DNA of 64,000 nucleotides from Gnetum montanum (taxonomy: Eukaryota > Streptophyta > Gnetopsida > Gnetales > Gnetaceae): NCBI GenBank assembly GCA_015680685.1, contig MNCI01001420.1, positions 223,827-287,826 on the forward strand, read 5' to 3'. A model generated the notes under the pieces. The model made no database searches. It saw only the letters and a list, made by a program, of their open reading frames with translations, and had not been told where the DNA came from. Positions 1 to 10,176 of the stretch are shown in pieces; positions within the stretch are counted from its first letter, which is position 1, and every line of letters starts with the position of its first letter. The translations under genes and the position numbers were made by a program.

Positions 1-273
1 TAAGCTGATTGTACCCCTAATTGTGGCATATGATCCATTGAAGGATTGTAGACATGTGGTTTTGGTTGGCCTGATTTCATCTACCAGGCCTAGCTTGTCG
101 ATGACGGATTATAATACTACATTTGTTGTTGCACCATCATCAACATGTACCCTGCGGATGCTACATTATCCAACACGAATGCTAATGGATAGTGGAGCTG
201 TAGTAACCTTCCCTCGTCCAGGGTTAACTTTGACTGCATTATCACAGAATACTAAGGTTATTAAACTCGATTC
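1..273 (-). pseudogene. T1 retropepsin (aspartic protease) fragment
   Basis: Minus-strand reading gives a retropepsin core with the active-site segment VDDGATTNVV, followed by the flap-side stretch DEIRPTKTTCLQSFNGS. The same block occurs in T2 at 20200-20340 as VDNGVATNIIS and DEQIKPTKTTSLNSFNGS. The usual D-[ST]-G triad is D-D-G here. At least two in-frame stops are present, and the domain is cut by the window edge. In a live element it would cleave the Gag-Pol polyprotein inside the virus-like particle. The plus-strand reading of this segment is only a shadow. Confidence 0.75.
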
Positions 274-1076
274 TCATGGTGCAGGGGGCAGCATTGTTGC
301 ATGGATGGATGTCTTATCTATAGGGATGTCCTCCGTAATAGGAATGGAGGCCAAGATCTGGGCCAATGCTTGGCAGTGAGTAGATGAGGTCATGACCAGG
401 TCGTACAAGCTCAACATTGTGTTCTTTTGTTTGAGTGTTTGTTTCACCTGGGTTAGTGCAGCTACAAAGTCCTTGTCATTAGCTATTGTGTTAGCTTTGA
501 CTTCCTCCATGTGGCTTGAGAGATAGATCTCTCGCGAAGGGGACTTAAGCTTGGTTTGCTTGGCTTGCTTAGGGGTAGGGGCCCGAGTGTTCAATTGTTG
601 TTTGCTAGTTGTGGTTTTTGCTTCAGCCATGGGGGTTGTGAGGTGCTCGTTTTTCCTCTTTCATTGCCATTTGGTGGGCCTACCTGGGTTGCCAGTGGGG
701 TTAACCCTTAAAGGAGGAGGGATTGAGATGTTGCCCACTATTGGGCTTTGGGTAGGTGAGGGGCCATCATGTTGTGGCACTCTTATGAAAAATGGTGATT
801 CAAGCGGAGTTGTTTCATCATGCCAGTTTAACATCTTAGCGGACGGTGGCTGTGGAACTTTAACCACAAAGGGTGCTGTGGGTGCTCGAGGTGGCACTTT
901 GACAACAAAGGGAGGCCTCTTGCTTGTGGAGGAGGGGGAGACCTTTGTCTTGCTGGGAGGCACACATATCACAAAAGGTTGTTGCATAGGTTTGGGCTTG
1001 CCACCTATGCTAATGGAATTTATGACATAGGAGGCATCATCTGTGTTGGATTGACTCACTGTGTTGATTTTCAGTT
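274..1076 (-). pseudogene. T1 gag-protease linker region
   Basis: Two stop-free minus-strand stretches (630-274 and 1059-661) join the gag zinc-knuckle region to the protease. The first has several PPFVVKVP-type short repeats in a Pro/Val-rich, low-complexity context. The second contains MLSLYDLVMTSS and SIPITEDIPIDKTSIH, collinear with T2 MLSLYNLIMITSS and FIPIMEDIPANEQSIH at 19935-20050. No catalytic motif is seen. Conservation in two elements shows it is a real part of the polyprotein and not chance open frame. The plus-strand open frame at 551-1030 is a shadow of this low-complexity stretch. Confidence 0.6.
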
Positions 1077-2944
1077 AGCCACATTTTATCATTCTCTGTA
1101 GGTCATCCTGCAAAGCACAACAGTTGTCTATATTGTGACCAACCAATTGGTGGTAATGGCAATATTGGTCCAGCTTGAAGTGTTGTGGAATTGGGGGCTC
1201 GTTTGGTACTGCTAAAGTGTAGTTCACAGTACCTATCATGTTTTTGGCAAGCAATTTCTAATACTTGTTAATGTTGGATTTTCCCAGCTTTCAAGAGTTG
1301 CTCTAGTAGTTCAGAGGGTTGCACCGACAGTGGTGTATACTTTGAGCGATCTTTGCGCTGAAAATTGGATCTTGAGGTAGCCCCTATCAATGTAGGTGAG
1401 TTGGTGCCAGAATTGGCAATTTTGTTAGTTGGGGCTTGGGGCTGCTTAGCTGTTGGGCCCTAGTTGGTTACTTTTGTGCTTGTGGCTACATGCTTGCAAG
1501 TGTGTTGGTTTCTGTAGGCCACATAGGCTGGATCATTGCTAGCTTGTGTTGCATCCTCTATGCTTTTTGCTTGGGCAAAGGCTTGGCTAAGAGACTTTGG
1601 GGCTAGATAATACAGTTTGGACTTGATGAAGTCATTTACTGCACGTTTAAAGATTGCAAGTAGATGTGCCTCTACTAGAGGTTCATGCATTTTGCTCAAT
1701 GCAACATTCCAACGTTGGAGGAATTTTGGCATGGGCTCTAGAGGCCCCTGTTTAACTTGCATCAGCTGGTCAAGGGTTTCTTCAGGCTTTAGGTTGTACC
1801 TGAAGTGTGTCACAAACTTGGTTATGAGATCCTCCAAAGAGGAGATTGAGGCTTTGGGGAGTGTGCGATACCAGTCCAAGGCCTTGCCAGTGAGTGACAT
1901 GGGGAACATGCGCATGATGGTGTGTGGCCAAGCTTGAAAGAGTAGGCATTCAGATCAAAATGTGACCAAGTGTGCATTGGGGTCCCCTTCACCGTTGTAC
2001 TTGGTAAATTGAGGTAGTTGGGCCCCAGTTGGGAGAGTTAGAGGTGGTACCGTAGGACTTATGGGATCATTTTAGTAGAAGTCCACCACCTTAATGGTGT
2101 CAGAGAAGGTAGCCTTAAGTCGGTTGATCTCCCCTGTCAAGCTTTATATCAGCTGGAATGCCTGATCTAAGCTTGGGGATGTGTCAATTGGTTGCATTGG
2201 CTAGGCTTGGGTTGGTTGCATAGCATAGGGCAGAGTTTTTGGTTCTGGAGTTTGCCAGTTTAATGTCGTAGCGGATGGGTGTTGCCAGTTTAACGTCATA
2301 GTAGACGATTGCTGATGTAATGGCTAAGCGATGGTTGCGGTGATTGGAGTGGGCCACACATGGGTGGGTTGGACGGACACCGCAGACACCGATGAGACAG
2401 GTGGAATGTAGGATGCCTGAGTTGTTTGGAGCTGGGAGGTGGCCCCTGCATGAGCATAGTGCTGGGAAAATGCATTAGTTGCTTGGGAGGAATGTTGAAT
2501 TGGCATGGTCACTATCTTGGAGGGGATGGAAGGACCAAACTGAGGAGGGGCTGTAATAGGGAGTTGTTGTTGGAAGATGGTGTGGAGGTGGCTCTTGCGT
2601 TCGGAGAAGGCCTTGAACTCTTCTTCCTCCCTTTGTGAGGCTTCCTCGTAGGTTGTCCCTGCATCATGCTTGTTTGCATGGATGAGTTGGGACAACAACT
2701 GGTGGTAGGACTCTGTGAGTGGGATTATGTCAAACAAGGAGGGGTTATACTCTCGTCCGTTTCAGTGGACTCGTTCGTAGTCCTGTTTTGCCTCTAAATC
2801 AAGGTAATCCACTAGTAGTTCTACTTGGATTTTGGCATAAATGAAATTGTATTGTTCATGGCTTAACATGGCGTGCTTTGGTTGGATTGTGGTATCAAAT
2901 GTGTTAAACACCAGCATGGAAGGTTGACCTGGATTCATATTCAT
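1077..2944 (-). pseudogene. T1 gag (capsid/nucleocapsid) pseudogene
   Basis: Likely start is the ATG at 2944-2942 (MNMNPGQPSMLVFNT), matching T2 MNPK.PLTSALNT. Next comes MLSHEQYNFIYAKIQ, then a Gln/Pro-rich region (2737-2324), then the Retrotrans_gag capsid core at 1915-1460 with GKALDWYRTLPKASISSLED and KFVTHFRYNLKPEETLDQLM. A zinc-knuckle-like C-x2-H-x5-H-x4-C remnant (YCHYHQLVGHNIDNC) lies near 1170-1110. Gag would assemble the cytoplasmic particle and bind element RNA. Several frameshifts and stops break it into open blocks of 60 to 151 codons. Plus-strand frames here are shadows. Confidence 0.8.
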
Positions 2945-2969
2945 AAATATGGTTGTGAGAGTTGCTGTT

Positions 2970-3530
2970 TGCAGAAAATTCCTAAATCAGCCGGTAACAT
3001 GAAAACAGTAGAAAAATGACTAAATCTGCTGGTGGCAGAAAAATAGTAGAAAAATGACTAAATCTGCCAGTAGCAGGAAAACAGCAGAAAAATGGTTAAA
3101 TCTACTGGTAGCAGGAAAATAGCAGAAAAATGACTAAATCTATCGGTAGGAAAATAGTAGAAAAAAATGACTAAATCTGCCAGTAATAGGAAAATAGTAA
3201 AAAAATGACTAAATTTGCCAGTAGCAGAAAAACAGCAGAAAAATGGCTAAATCTGTCGATAGCAGGAAAACAGTAGAAAAATGACTAAATCTGCCGGTAG
3301 CAGGAAAATAGCAGAAAAATGACTAAATCTGCCAGTAGCAAGAAAATAACAGAAAAATGACTAAATCTGTTGGTAGCAAAAAAACAATAGAAAAATGACT
3401 AAATCTACCAGTAGTGGGAAAACAATAGAAAAATGACTAAATCTGCCGGTAGCAGGAAAACAGCAGAAAAATGACTAGATCTACCGGTAGCAGGAAAAAG
3501 GGCTAAGTGTAAAAATGCAGAAAAAATGCT
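2970..3530 (-). repeat. T1 leader tandem repeat, about 38 bp x 14
   Basis: About fourteen head-to-tail copies of a roughly 38-bp unit lie between the primer site and gag. On the plus strand each copy reads AAAAATGACTAAATCTGCC followed by a GTAGCAGGAAAACAGCAG-like half. On the element's sense strand the core is TTAGTCATTTTTCTG. Copies differ by a few substitutions and small indels. The same core recurs, degenerate and shorter, at the equivalent place in T2 (17330-17505), so the array is a property of the family's leader. It is not a CRISPR: there are no unique spacers. Confidence 0.85.
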
Positions 3531-3554
3531 AAGTATGAAAATACAGAAAATTTA

Positions 3555-3578
3555 GGCCCTTCTTCTAGCGCCAAAAAC
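3555..3578 (-). promoter_or_regulatory. T1 primer-binding site
   Basis: Immediately inside the 5' LTR, the minus strand reads GTTTTTGGCGCTAGAAGAAG then GGCC. T2 has the collinear GTTTTTTGGCCCTAGAAGGA at 17103. The TGGCGC start and the position directly after the LTR terminal CA fit a tRNA primer site. The primer tRNA could not be named with confidence. Confidence 0.6.
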
Positions 3579-4195
3579 TGTAACGACAGAAAACGTTGGT
3601 GGCTAGAAACATCAAGAGGTTTTTGGGCGCATAGCCTTACCCCAGATCTGTGCAGGGGCTGTGCCGGATAAAATGGAAACGGGGTGCCCTAAACAATTTG
3701 GTCAATAAGACAAGGACTTAATTGGTGTATAATAACTCTTTTGCAAATAATAAAAGAAAATGCAATGTGCACAATAGTAGAAACGTGCTAAAGTACGTAA
3801 TAGGCCAGTAAACACGATTTAATGCTTAACAATGCCAAATAAATGCTGTGATCAGCCAAAAAGAGAGTTTGAATAGAAAGATACCCTAAAAAGGGTATAG
3901 GTATACAAAGTGTACAATAGGCATAGTAGGAGCGGAATCACAGCCTCGGTGGTGTCGGCCTGTGAAATCTGGTGCGTACTGTGATAAACTGTGCCTCCTG
4001 GGTCGGTGATCATAGTATACCATGTGATGTAGTTGTTCCTCTCTATCGGTGTGGTGTGCTCTAGGTCTCGTTCACCCACGGAGCTAAGTGCCAAAATGCC
4101 AAAATGTCAAAATGGAAATGCCAACTGCTTGTTGCCGGTGAAGAAATTGAATCCTTCCCCCCTTTTCTCTCCCTTTTTCAAAGAGGGTGTAGAGG

Positions 4196-4203
4196 TATTT
4201 ATA
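4196..4203 (-). promoter_or_regulatory. TATA box in T1 LTR
   Basis: TATAAATA on the minus strand, followed by a CCTCTACACC-type start region and a pyrimidine-rich stretch. It sits roughly two-fifths of the way into the LTR and corresponds to TATAAATA in both T2 LTRs (16383 and 32831). Likely U3/R promoter of the element. Confidence 0.6.
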
Positions 4204-4289
4204 GGGCTAGGGTTAGCCCAAAATGCGGATCTAGTGCCATGTGGTAGTGCGGTAGGTAACAACATGTAACAGTAAGTAACAACACGTAA

Positions 4290-4560
4290 TAGTGGGTAAT
4301 AGCATAGCATAACGGGGCGCTACACTACTTACTATAGTAGGGTGCTATGCTAACACTATAGCAGGATGCTACGCTAGCACTGTAGCAAGGTGCTACACTA
4401 TGCTATGCTACGCACTGTAGCGGGGTGCTATGTTAGCACTGTAGTAGGGTGCTACGCTATGCTACACAACGCAATGTAGCAATGTGCTATGTTAGCACTG
4501 TAGCAAGGTGCTACGCTATGCTACGCTATGTAGCATAGCAACACGTAACAACGCGTAACA
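4290..4560 (-). repeat. TAGC-rich palindromic array in T1 U3
   Basis: Seven or more imperfect copies of a GTAGCA-GGGTGCTAYGCTA pattern, about 30-60 bp apart, each able to pair with itself or a neighbour (GCTAGC, TGCTACGCTA, GTAGCATAGC). T2 has a different but analogous palindrome series in its U3. Possible roles are enhancer-like binding sites or simply expanded low-complexity sequence; no factor is identified. Confidence 0.6.
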
Positions 4561-4613
4561 CTTAGCCATATTTGCAGTTGCGATGCTGAGACCCAAAATT
4601 TTGTGGTGTTTCA

Positions 4614-6290
4614 AAGAACACATGTTTCCAAGACAAAAATTACCTAAAAAGGATGCAAAGTTGGATGATGCATGTTATCACAATTGCAGCCAAAGAAATA
4701 TGGGCATGTGGTGTTGCAGTATAAACTAGATGTCCAAAAGCTATAAAAGTGGATCCTCCCTAAAGTAGGTCCATGCCTAAAATGCCCTTGAATAACCAAG
4801 ACATAATGAGTTCATAAACCCCTTGGGAATTTAATATCAATCTAGCTTAGACACCATACCCACAAAACCATCATGTTCAGGGCCATGCATTCTACAAAAC
4901 CAAAATTTATTAGAATAATCATGGTATGTAGCAATGCGGTGGAAGGTGGAATCTAGAAGGGGTTGTAGAGGAATAGGGATGTAAGAGTCTATATCATGTT
5001 GACAAAAGATCCTTGTGAGTTAAGTCATTAAAGTGAATCATATACCCTTTTGTCCAAGTTTCAAATTAATACTAATAACCTCACATTGCCTTGCTTTCCA
5101 AACTCACAATCATGAGAGCATAAAAACCATAGGAGAATACCATCACTCAAGAAGAAAAGAATAAGAAAGTAGTTAGACATTACATGGAAGAAATTTGGGC
5201 CTTAGTTAGAGGGGTGCCTTCACACATGGATAACATGTCTTTCCAACCTCATAACCTGTGCTTGTTTTCCAATAGATCTTCAGAGATGTCTGTTTTTATT
5301 CCCATGTGTGTGTGTGTGTGTTTTCTTTTTCTTTTGAAAGGAAATCACACTTTATAGAGGAAACACTTCCTTTTTGGATTATAATAGGAGTAATAAAACA
5401 TTTCTTGTGGTGTCATAAGACTTATGTGAGGAGTTAAGATGAAACTCAAAAATCCCCTTGAGGCCACAACCTTTTTCATTTCCACTTGGTCTTAACTGCT
5501 TTCGTTTCATAATGAGATCACAAGTTATTTTTAGTTTTTTGTGAAAGAATAGCAGTGTCTCCACAATGTGGATCTATTATTGATAAAAATGGAATGGATG
5601 GATGTTAAGGACTCACTACCTTATATCATTATGTAGTTAATAATTTGTTAGTATAGAATAAGGTTTCGAAAACAAGGTTGACTTGTCAATAGAAACAACA
5701 ATCTTATATGTTGGATTTGGCAATGATGGCAAAAACAACAACAATAATGAGTAGGATGTTAAGTAGCACAAGAATACACATGATATTAAAAGTAAAGGAA
5801 AATAAACTAAAATAAAATATTAAAAAATAAAAATGTCAAAAAAATTAAAAACAAATAAAAAAATAGTTAAAAATAATTAAAGATGGTGTAAAAATAGTAA
5901 AAAAGTTGTCTCCTTTAATGTGTTAAGTTATATGGTTATCTCCCTTATGATTAAGTTGGAAGGAGGAGATCCTAAAGACAAAGCATGCTTATCCACATGT
6001 TGAGGTGTTGTGGTTGGTTCTAGTTGCTTAAAAGTCATTGAAGGATTTCACTTGTTGAATGTTGATTAGCATGTGCTTTTGGAGGCTTGTTGGATGGTAA
6101 ATTGTCATGGCCTTAGAAGAAAAGGTTGAATACATAATGTATGGTCTCTTCCATAATGTTTGGAATATAGTTTGTTGAGATACATGCATGGGATTCTAAT
6201 AGAGAACCTTGTCTCCTAGTTAAAATTTAACTTTCCTTATTTGAGTGTTATGTTGTTGCTTGTGTTGTACCCACTTTAGCTTTATTTGCA
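4614..6290 (-). mobile_element. A0: Athila-like fragment (integrase end plus spacer)
   Basis: The minus strand reads, from 6290 downward, an integrase C-terminal region matching A2 (46680-46900): a GDKVLY.NP segment, then MTIYHPTS and VNIQQ-like wording. It is followed (5690-4614) by the non-coding spacer that A1 and A2 carry between integrase and the extra ORF, including the marker ATGTTAYCCATG...CCCTCTAACTAAGGCCC near 5260-5190. T1's LTR borders it at 4614, so the remainder probably lies left of the window. Divergence from A1 and A2 is high. No reverse transcriptase or LTR of this copy is visible. Confidence 0.65.
5900..6290 (-). pseudogene. A0 integrase C-terminal relic
   Basis: In translation on the minus strand, fragments resemble the last 120 residues of A1/A2 pol, with an LGDKVLY-like block, YIMYSTFSSKAMTIYHP and LINIQQ. 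Several stops and frameshifts are present. The live domain would bind DNA beside the DDE core. Too short and broken to say more than its family. Confidence 0.55.
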
Positions 6291-6299
6291 TAAGTCAAA

Positions 6300-7060
6300 G
6301 TTCTAGGTATATTCTATGGCTTTTCAACATTAAATCCATCTTTAGTAGTCCATATTCGATATTTTACATCATATGCAATGTAATTTTTGGATCTCTATTT
6401 TCAACTTGCCAAAAATGATGTTTTGCATTATTAGCAGTGTCATTTCAACTCACCTTTCAATTTTGACATTCGACATTTGCTCCAACATCGACTTTGTCTC
6501 CAAATTTTAATGTTTGACATCAATTTCACCTTTTTAGCATGTTAGCTTTTTAACATCATATGTTAATCCTGCATTTAATGTCTAACTTTGGTTTTGATTT
6601 CTACATATTAATTCTCTTATCTAAAAGCTTCTAAAGACTTCCAAAAGATTCTTTGGGCCTCAATGTGTTATTTCTACATGATCTATGAGGCATTTTCATC
6701 CTATAAATAGGAGGATACCCCTAAACAAAAAGGGGTTGACGAGGATTTCCCTCCTTTGTCTTTTGGTGATCTACTTAGTATTCCTAGGTATCTTTGCTAC
6801 TTAGCATACTTACCATTTTTTGTGATTAGTGATTTGAAAAATCTATTTTCAAAGATACTATCTCTTCATAAAATAAATATCCTATTTTTTCTCTGCTCTT
6901 TTTCCTGCTAACACATTGTATCCCCTTCGTGTTGTCCTCTTGACACACAGAGAAATCACTTGGAATTAAGTTAACACATTAATATGATCCTTCCCCTTGC
7001 TTCATCAACTGTTGAATTTACTATTGTTCCCTCCACACTTGCATCAGGGACATGCATAAA
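6300..7060 (+). other. LTR-like promoter region, unassigned
   Basis: About 760 bp without coding signal. It has a TATA box (TATAAATA, 6702-6709) followed by a GGAGGATACCCCTAAAC start region and an AT-rich transcribed-looking segment, the usual look of a plant LTR U3-R-U5. No second copy occurs in the window, so it may be a solo LTR or the edge of an element not otherwise represented. Upstream 6360-6640 repeats short phrases around TTTGACAT. Confidence 0.3.
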
Positions 7061-7431
7061 AGAAAGAATGAGATAACAAAGCTCCTTGTGAGATGCCTTT
7101 GATCCCTGATACATTTTCCATAACATGTTTTTGTAGATTTTTAATGACCTCTTTTATTGTAATATGGGTTTTTGTCTTTAGAATTTCTATCTTTGGTATG
7201 ATCTAGATTTGCTATGGATCTAGTTGTTATTTTTTTGTGCTTGTCCTTAGTTTAATATTTTAATGCATTAGATCTATTCCACTTTGCATCTCATTTCTAA
7301 TTACTTTTATGTACTAGCCACTCGCTATGTTTTGCTTCATATAGACTTGTACATGATCTCTATCCATTTTCAACTGGCTATTTCATGCATACATTTTCTC
7401 TTTTGCTTTAATTTACTAATGTTGGACAAAA
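7061..7431. other. AT-rich sequence with no recognised feature
   Basis: No open frame, repeat or family resemblance could be supported. It may be the decayed endonuclease-side part of the LINE that follows. Confidence 0.4.
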
Positions 7432-9135
7432 ATGTTTAGCTTAGGTTATCTAATTTTTTCCATGATTTGCAAGTCCTCCTTCGATTTGAAGGAAATTATT
7501 CAAAAGATTCATTTTCCTAGATTCTTAGCTAACCATAAGATTGCTTGGTTTCCTTTCCTATTATGTTGTGTCAGATTCTATTATTACGATGATTCCTATT
7601 GCAACACTAGTGGTGATATTGGTTGAATTAACTAGTGGTAGTGAACTACTTGTAAAGTTAAAAATAATGCTAGATAGTTTGGAAAGTAATCTGCTAAGCA
7701 TAAGCATCAAGTTGAAAAAGATCTTGTAAAATCTATAAAGTAAATGCAAAGTATTTTAGACTAGAATTCCTTTGATTTTGAAACTCAAAAAGCTTTGATG
7801 CTAAACAATGTTAGAATACTTTTTGAAGCTAAAAGTACTCACTAAAAGTTACATGGATTGGCTAAAACTTGAAGATGAACCTTGCAATGAATTTTTCAAA
7901 TTTCTAAAAGGAAAGGGTCAAGTACTTGGATTGGAATCACTATATATAAATGATTCCATCATTAAAGATCCTAAGACTATTATCATTTTTTTATCGAATC
8001 ATTTTTCTTCTATTTTTTATTTTAAAGGTTTTAGCAATGAATTGTTCTAGGCCTTTAATATGCATATTTTTGATCTTCTAACAAAAGCATACCAAAGTAT
8101 TCTTGAAGTAGAAATTACAGCAGAAGAAATGAAAGCACTAAACTTTAGTTTAGCAAATGGAAAAGCTCTAGGTTTTGATGGATTTCTACTGAATTTTTTA
8201 AGAAGTATTGGAACAATGTTGGAGATTGTCTCTTTCATGTTTTCCAAGAAGTCATTAAAAAGGTTTATTTTGGTAAAAACATTAATAAAGGTATGATTTT
8301 TATTTTTCCTAAGAATGGAGATCTTCAACATATTTGGAATTAGAGACTTATCACTCCTCTTAACAATATTTATAAAATTTTAGCTAAATGCATGGCTTGT
8401 CAAATTCAAAAGGTTATTGAAGATATCATCATACTTGAGCAAACTAGTTTTGTTAAAAGTATACATATCTTAAATAATGTTATTGCAACCTAGAAGAGAA
8501 TGTAATGGGCTTCTCATACTAACCAAGACATTGCTAATATTCAGTTAGATTATGCCAAAGCGTATGATAGAATTAAATGAAACTTCATTATTTTTTATCT
8601 CTATAATTTAGGATTTGGTGATTACTTTATTCAACTTGTTTGTATCATGCTCACTAATGTTAATGCTTAAGTTATTACTTATTTTGAATTAAGTTTCTCT
8701 TTTTCTCTTCAACGGTTAACTTTACAAGGTTGTTCTCTAGCTTCCTATCTTTTTATTATTGTTGTAAATTTTCTTTCATATATACTACATTATGATTTAC
8801 AAAGGAATTTCATTAAGGGAATTTCAATTGATAATGAAGGTATATAATTACTTAACATGAACTTTGCAGATAATTAGTTTTTTATGATCAACAATTCTCT
8901 GCAACATATCAATGCTCTTTTAGCTATAATGGAGGACTTCTACATATTATTTGACTATCGTATTAATTTGCAAAAATTTGTTATTTATTGTAATGGTAAT
9001 ATTGATGAGTGGATTACTCTCCAACCTTGGAAAATCTTAAAAAAAGATTCTATTTTTAAAATTTTAGGAATACCTTCTCTTTTGAGCCTAATCTTACTAT
9101 TTTGTGAATTATGTGGTTGATAAAATTTGATGAAT
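7432..9135 (+). pseudogene. L1-like LINE reverse transcriptase relic
   Basis: The plus-strand translation follows the plant LINE ORF2 pattern: EITAEEMKALNFSLANGKAL-GFDGF (about 8120-8180, the usual N.KA.GPDGF), RLITPLNNIYKILAKCMA (8345-8400), QLDYAKAYDRI (8540-8575, fingers/palm A motif with its Asp), QGCSLASYLFIIV (8730-8765), and FADN..FF (8866-8885, the catalytic FADD box with the second Asp changed to Asn). Downstream ILGIPSLLSL fits the L1 thumb-side YLGIP motif. Stops and at least one frameshift kill it. It is 3'-truncated near 9135 where element A1 begins. The endonuclease domain and poly(A) tail were not found. Confidence 0.75.
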
Positions 9136-9143
9136 CGTCATTG

Positions 9144-10024
9144 TGTCATGTCGACGGGGCCCCATTGATGCGGCCCCATCTACATGGTGTTGCCTCGTCG
9201 ATAGGGCCATGTCGACGTAGCTCTTTAAAAGAGTCTATAAATACGTGTTCACCATCCATGTTTATAGCATGTCTTATCACAGTTGTAGTAAAGCTGTTGC
9301 AGTTTTATCATTTAAGAGTTAGAATATTTCTTTGAGTGCCTGCAGCAGAAGTCAAAAAGTGTACAGATCTTTATTTGAGCATTATTGTACTTGAACACAC
9401 CACTATGAATAATAATAGAGACGAGTCTTTTGATCAAACCTTGTAGCACTTAGAACAAATTAATGATTCATTTATGAATTTATTGTTTTCATTAATTATG
9501 CAATTAATTAAGCTAAATTAGATTTCAAGTGATTAGTTAATTGATTAAGCTAAATAGATTAAACACGTGAGTATGACTACTTTGAGCGTAAACATGTATT
9601 CGCTTGGTAATCCCAATAGCGTTATTGGTTAGTTTGTGTGGTAGCATAGCTGTTGGTAATCATAGTAGTGGATACGTGGGTTCAGGCCATGTACAGGAAG
9701 TGGGACTAGATGCTTATGTTAGGACTAGTTAAAGATTAGTAAATTACTTAAATCAAATTCGTGATTAAATTACTTCATTTTTCTATTCTAAGAACTAGGA
9801 ACATAAAACATAAAATAATAAAAATCATATGCCTTGATTACACTTATCCATACTTATGCATCACAAGTGTAATTGAGAAGATAACAAATGACTATTAGGG
9901 CAAAGTTCACTTCCTAGAAGACAAGTGTACTAGAAGACATAGAGTTCACGAAATTCGACTAGATTGTGCATGAATGCTTCATGATTCGTATGGCTGGGTG
10001 TAGGGGTACCTTAACTGCTCATCA
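9144..10024 (+). mobile_element. A1 5' LTR
   Basis: Ends in GCTCATCA just before the primer site. It shares with 43140-44035 the TATA region, GAGTTAGAATATTTCTYTGA, TGTACTTGA, CTTTTGATCAAAC and GATTCGTATGG. It is preceded by LINE sequence. A weaker relative is A2's LTR at 52000-52823. The start is placed at TGTCATG and could be a few bases off. Confidence 0.75.
9236..9243 (+). promoter_or_regulatory. TATA box of A1 5' LTR
   Basis: TATAAATA, conserved at 43274-43281 in the 3' LTR and 52090-52097 in A2. It lies about 95 bp into the LTR, implying a short U3 and a long R-U5. Confidence 0.6.
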
Positions 10025-10044
10025 TTGGTGCTGTTGCTAGGGAC
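10025..10044 (+). promoter_or_regulatory. A1 primer-binding site, tRNA-Asp type
   Basis: TGGTGCTGTTGCTAGGGA directly follows the LTR. It differs from the plant Athila-type site TGGCGCCGTTGCCGGGGA (complement of the tRNA-Asp 3' end) at four positions, all C-to-T or G-to-A, the same decay seen across the element. Confidence 0.7.
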
Positions 10045-10176
10045 TCTTTTTGTTGAAACGTGTGCTATCTAGGTTTAGTGAACATCATTAACATTGTTGG
10101 ATGAACCTAAGGTCAAAATAATTCTTACAAATAATATAATCACATAAGCACATTGATATTTTATTTGTATTGCAAA

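Larger units (their letters stand above)
1..4613 (-). mobile_element. T1: Tat-like Ty3/gypsy LTR retrotransposon, truncated by window
   Basis: Read on the minus strand the order is 5' LTR (4613-3579), primer-binding site, tandem leader repeats, gag, gag-protease linker and a retropepsin that runs off the left edge. Gag and protease match the complete element T2 (15420-33549) in order and wording, and the LTR begins with the same TGAAACACCAC as T2, so they are one family although T1's LTR is about 650 bp shorter. Lineage is inherited from T2, because T1's reverse transcriptase is outside the window. Numerous stops make it a dead copy. It abuts an older minus-strand Athila-like fragment at 4614, which it probably inserted into. 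Confidence 0.85.
3579..4613 (-). mobile_element. T1 5' LTR
   Basis: On the minus strand the repeat starts TGAAACACCAC (plus 4613) and ends TTACA (plus 3579), giving TG...CA ends and about 1,035 bp. The start matches both T2 LTRs. It contains a TATA box and an array of short TAGC-rich palindromes in the U3 half. The partner LTR lies beyond the left edge, so target duplication and LTR divergence cannot be checked. Confidence 0.75.

Noticed and set aside
551-1030. Plus-strand open frame of 159 codons with Gly/Leu-rich product
   Set aside because: It is antisense to the T1 gag-protease linker, whose minus-strand reading matches T2. The plus frame has no family resemblance.
2970-3530. CRISPR-like regular repeats
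   Set aside because: Units are contiguous with no unique spacers and lie in the leader of a plant retrotransposon.
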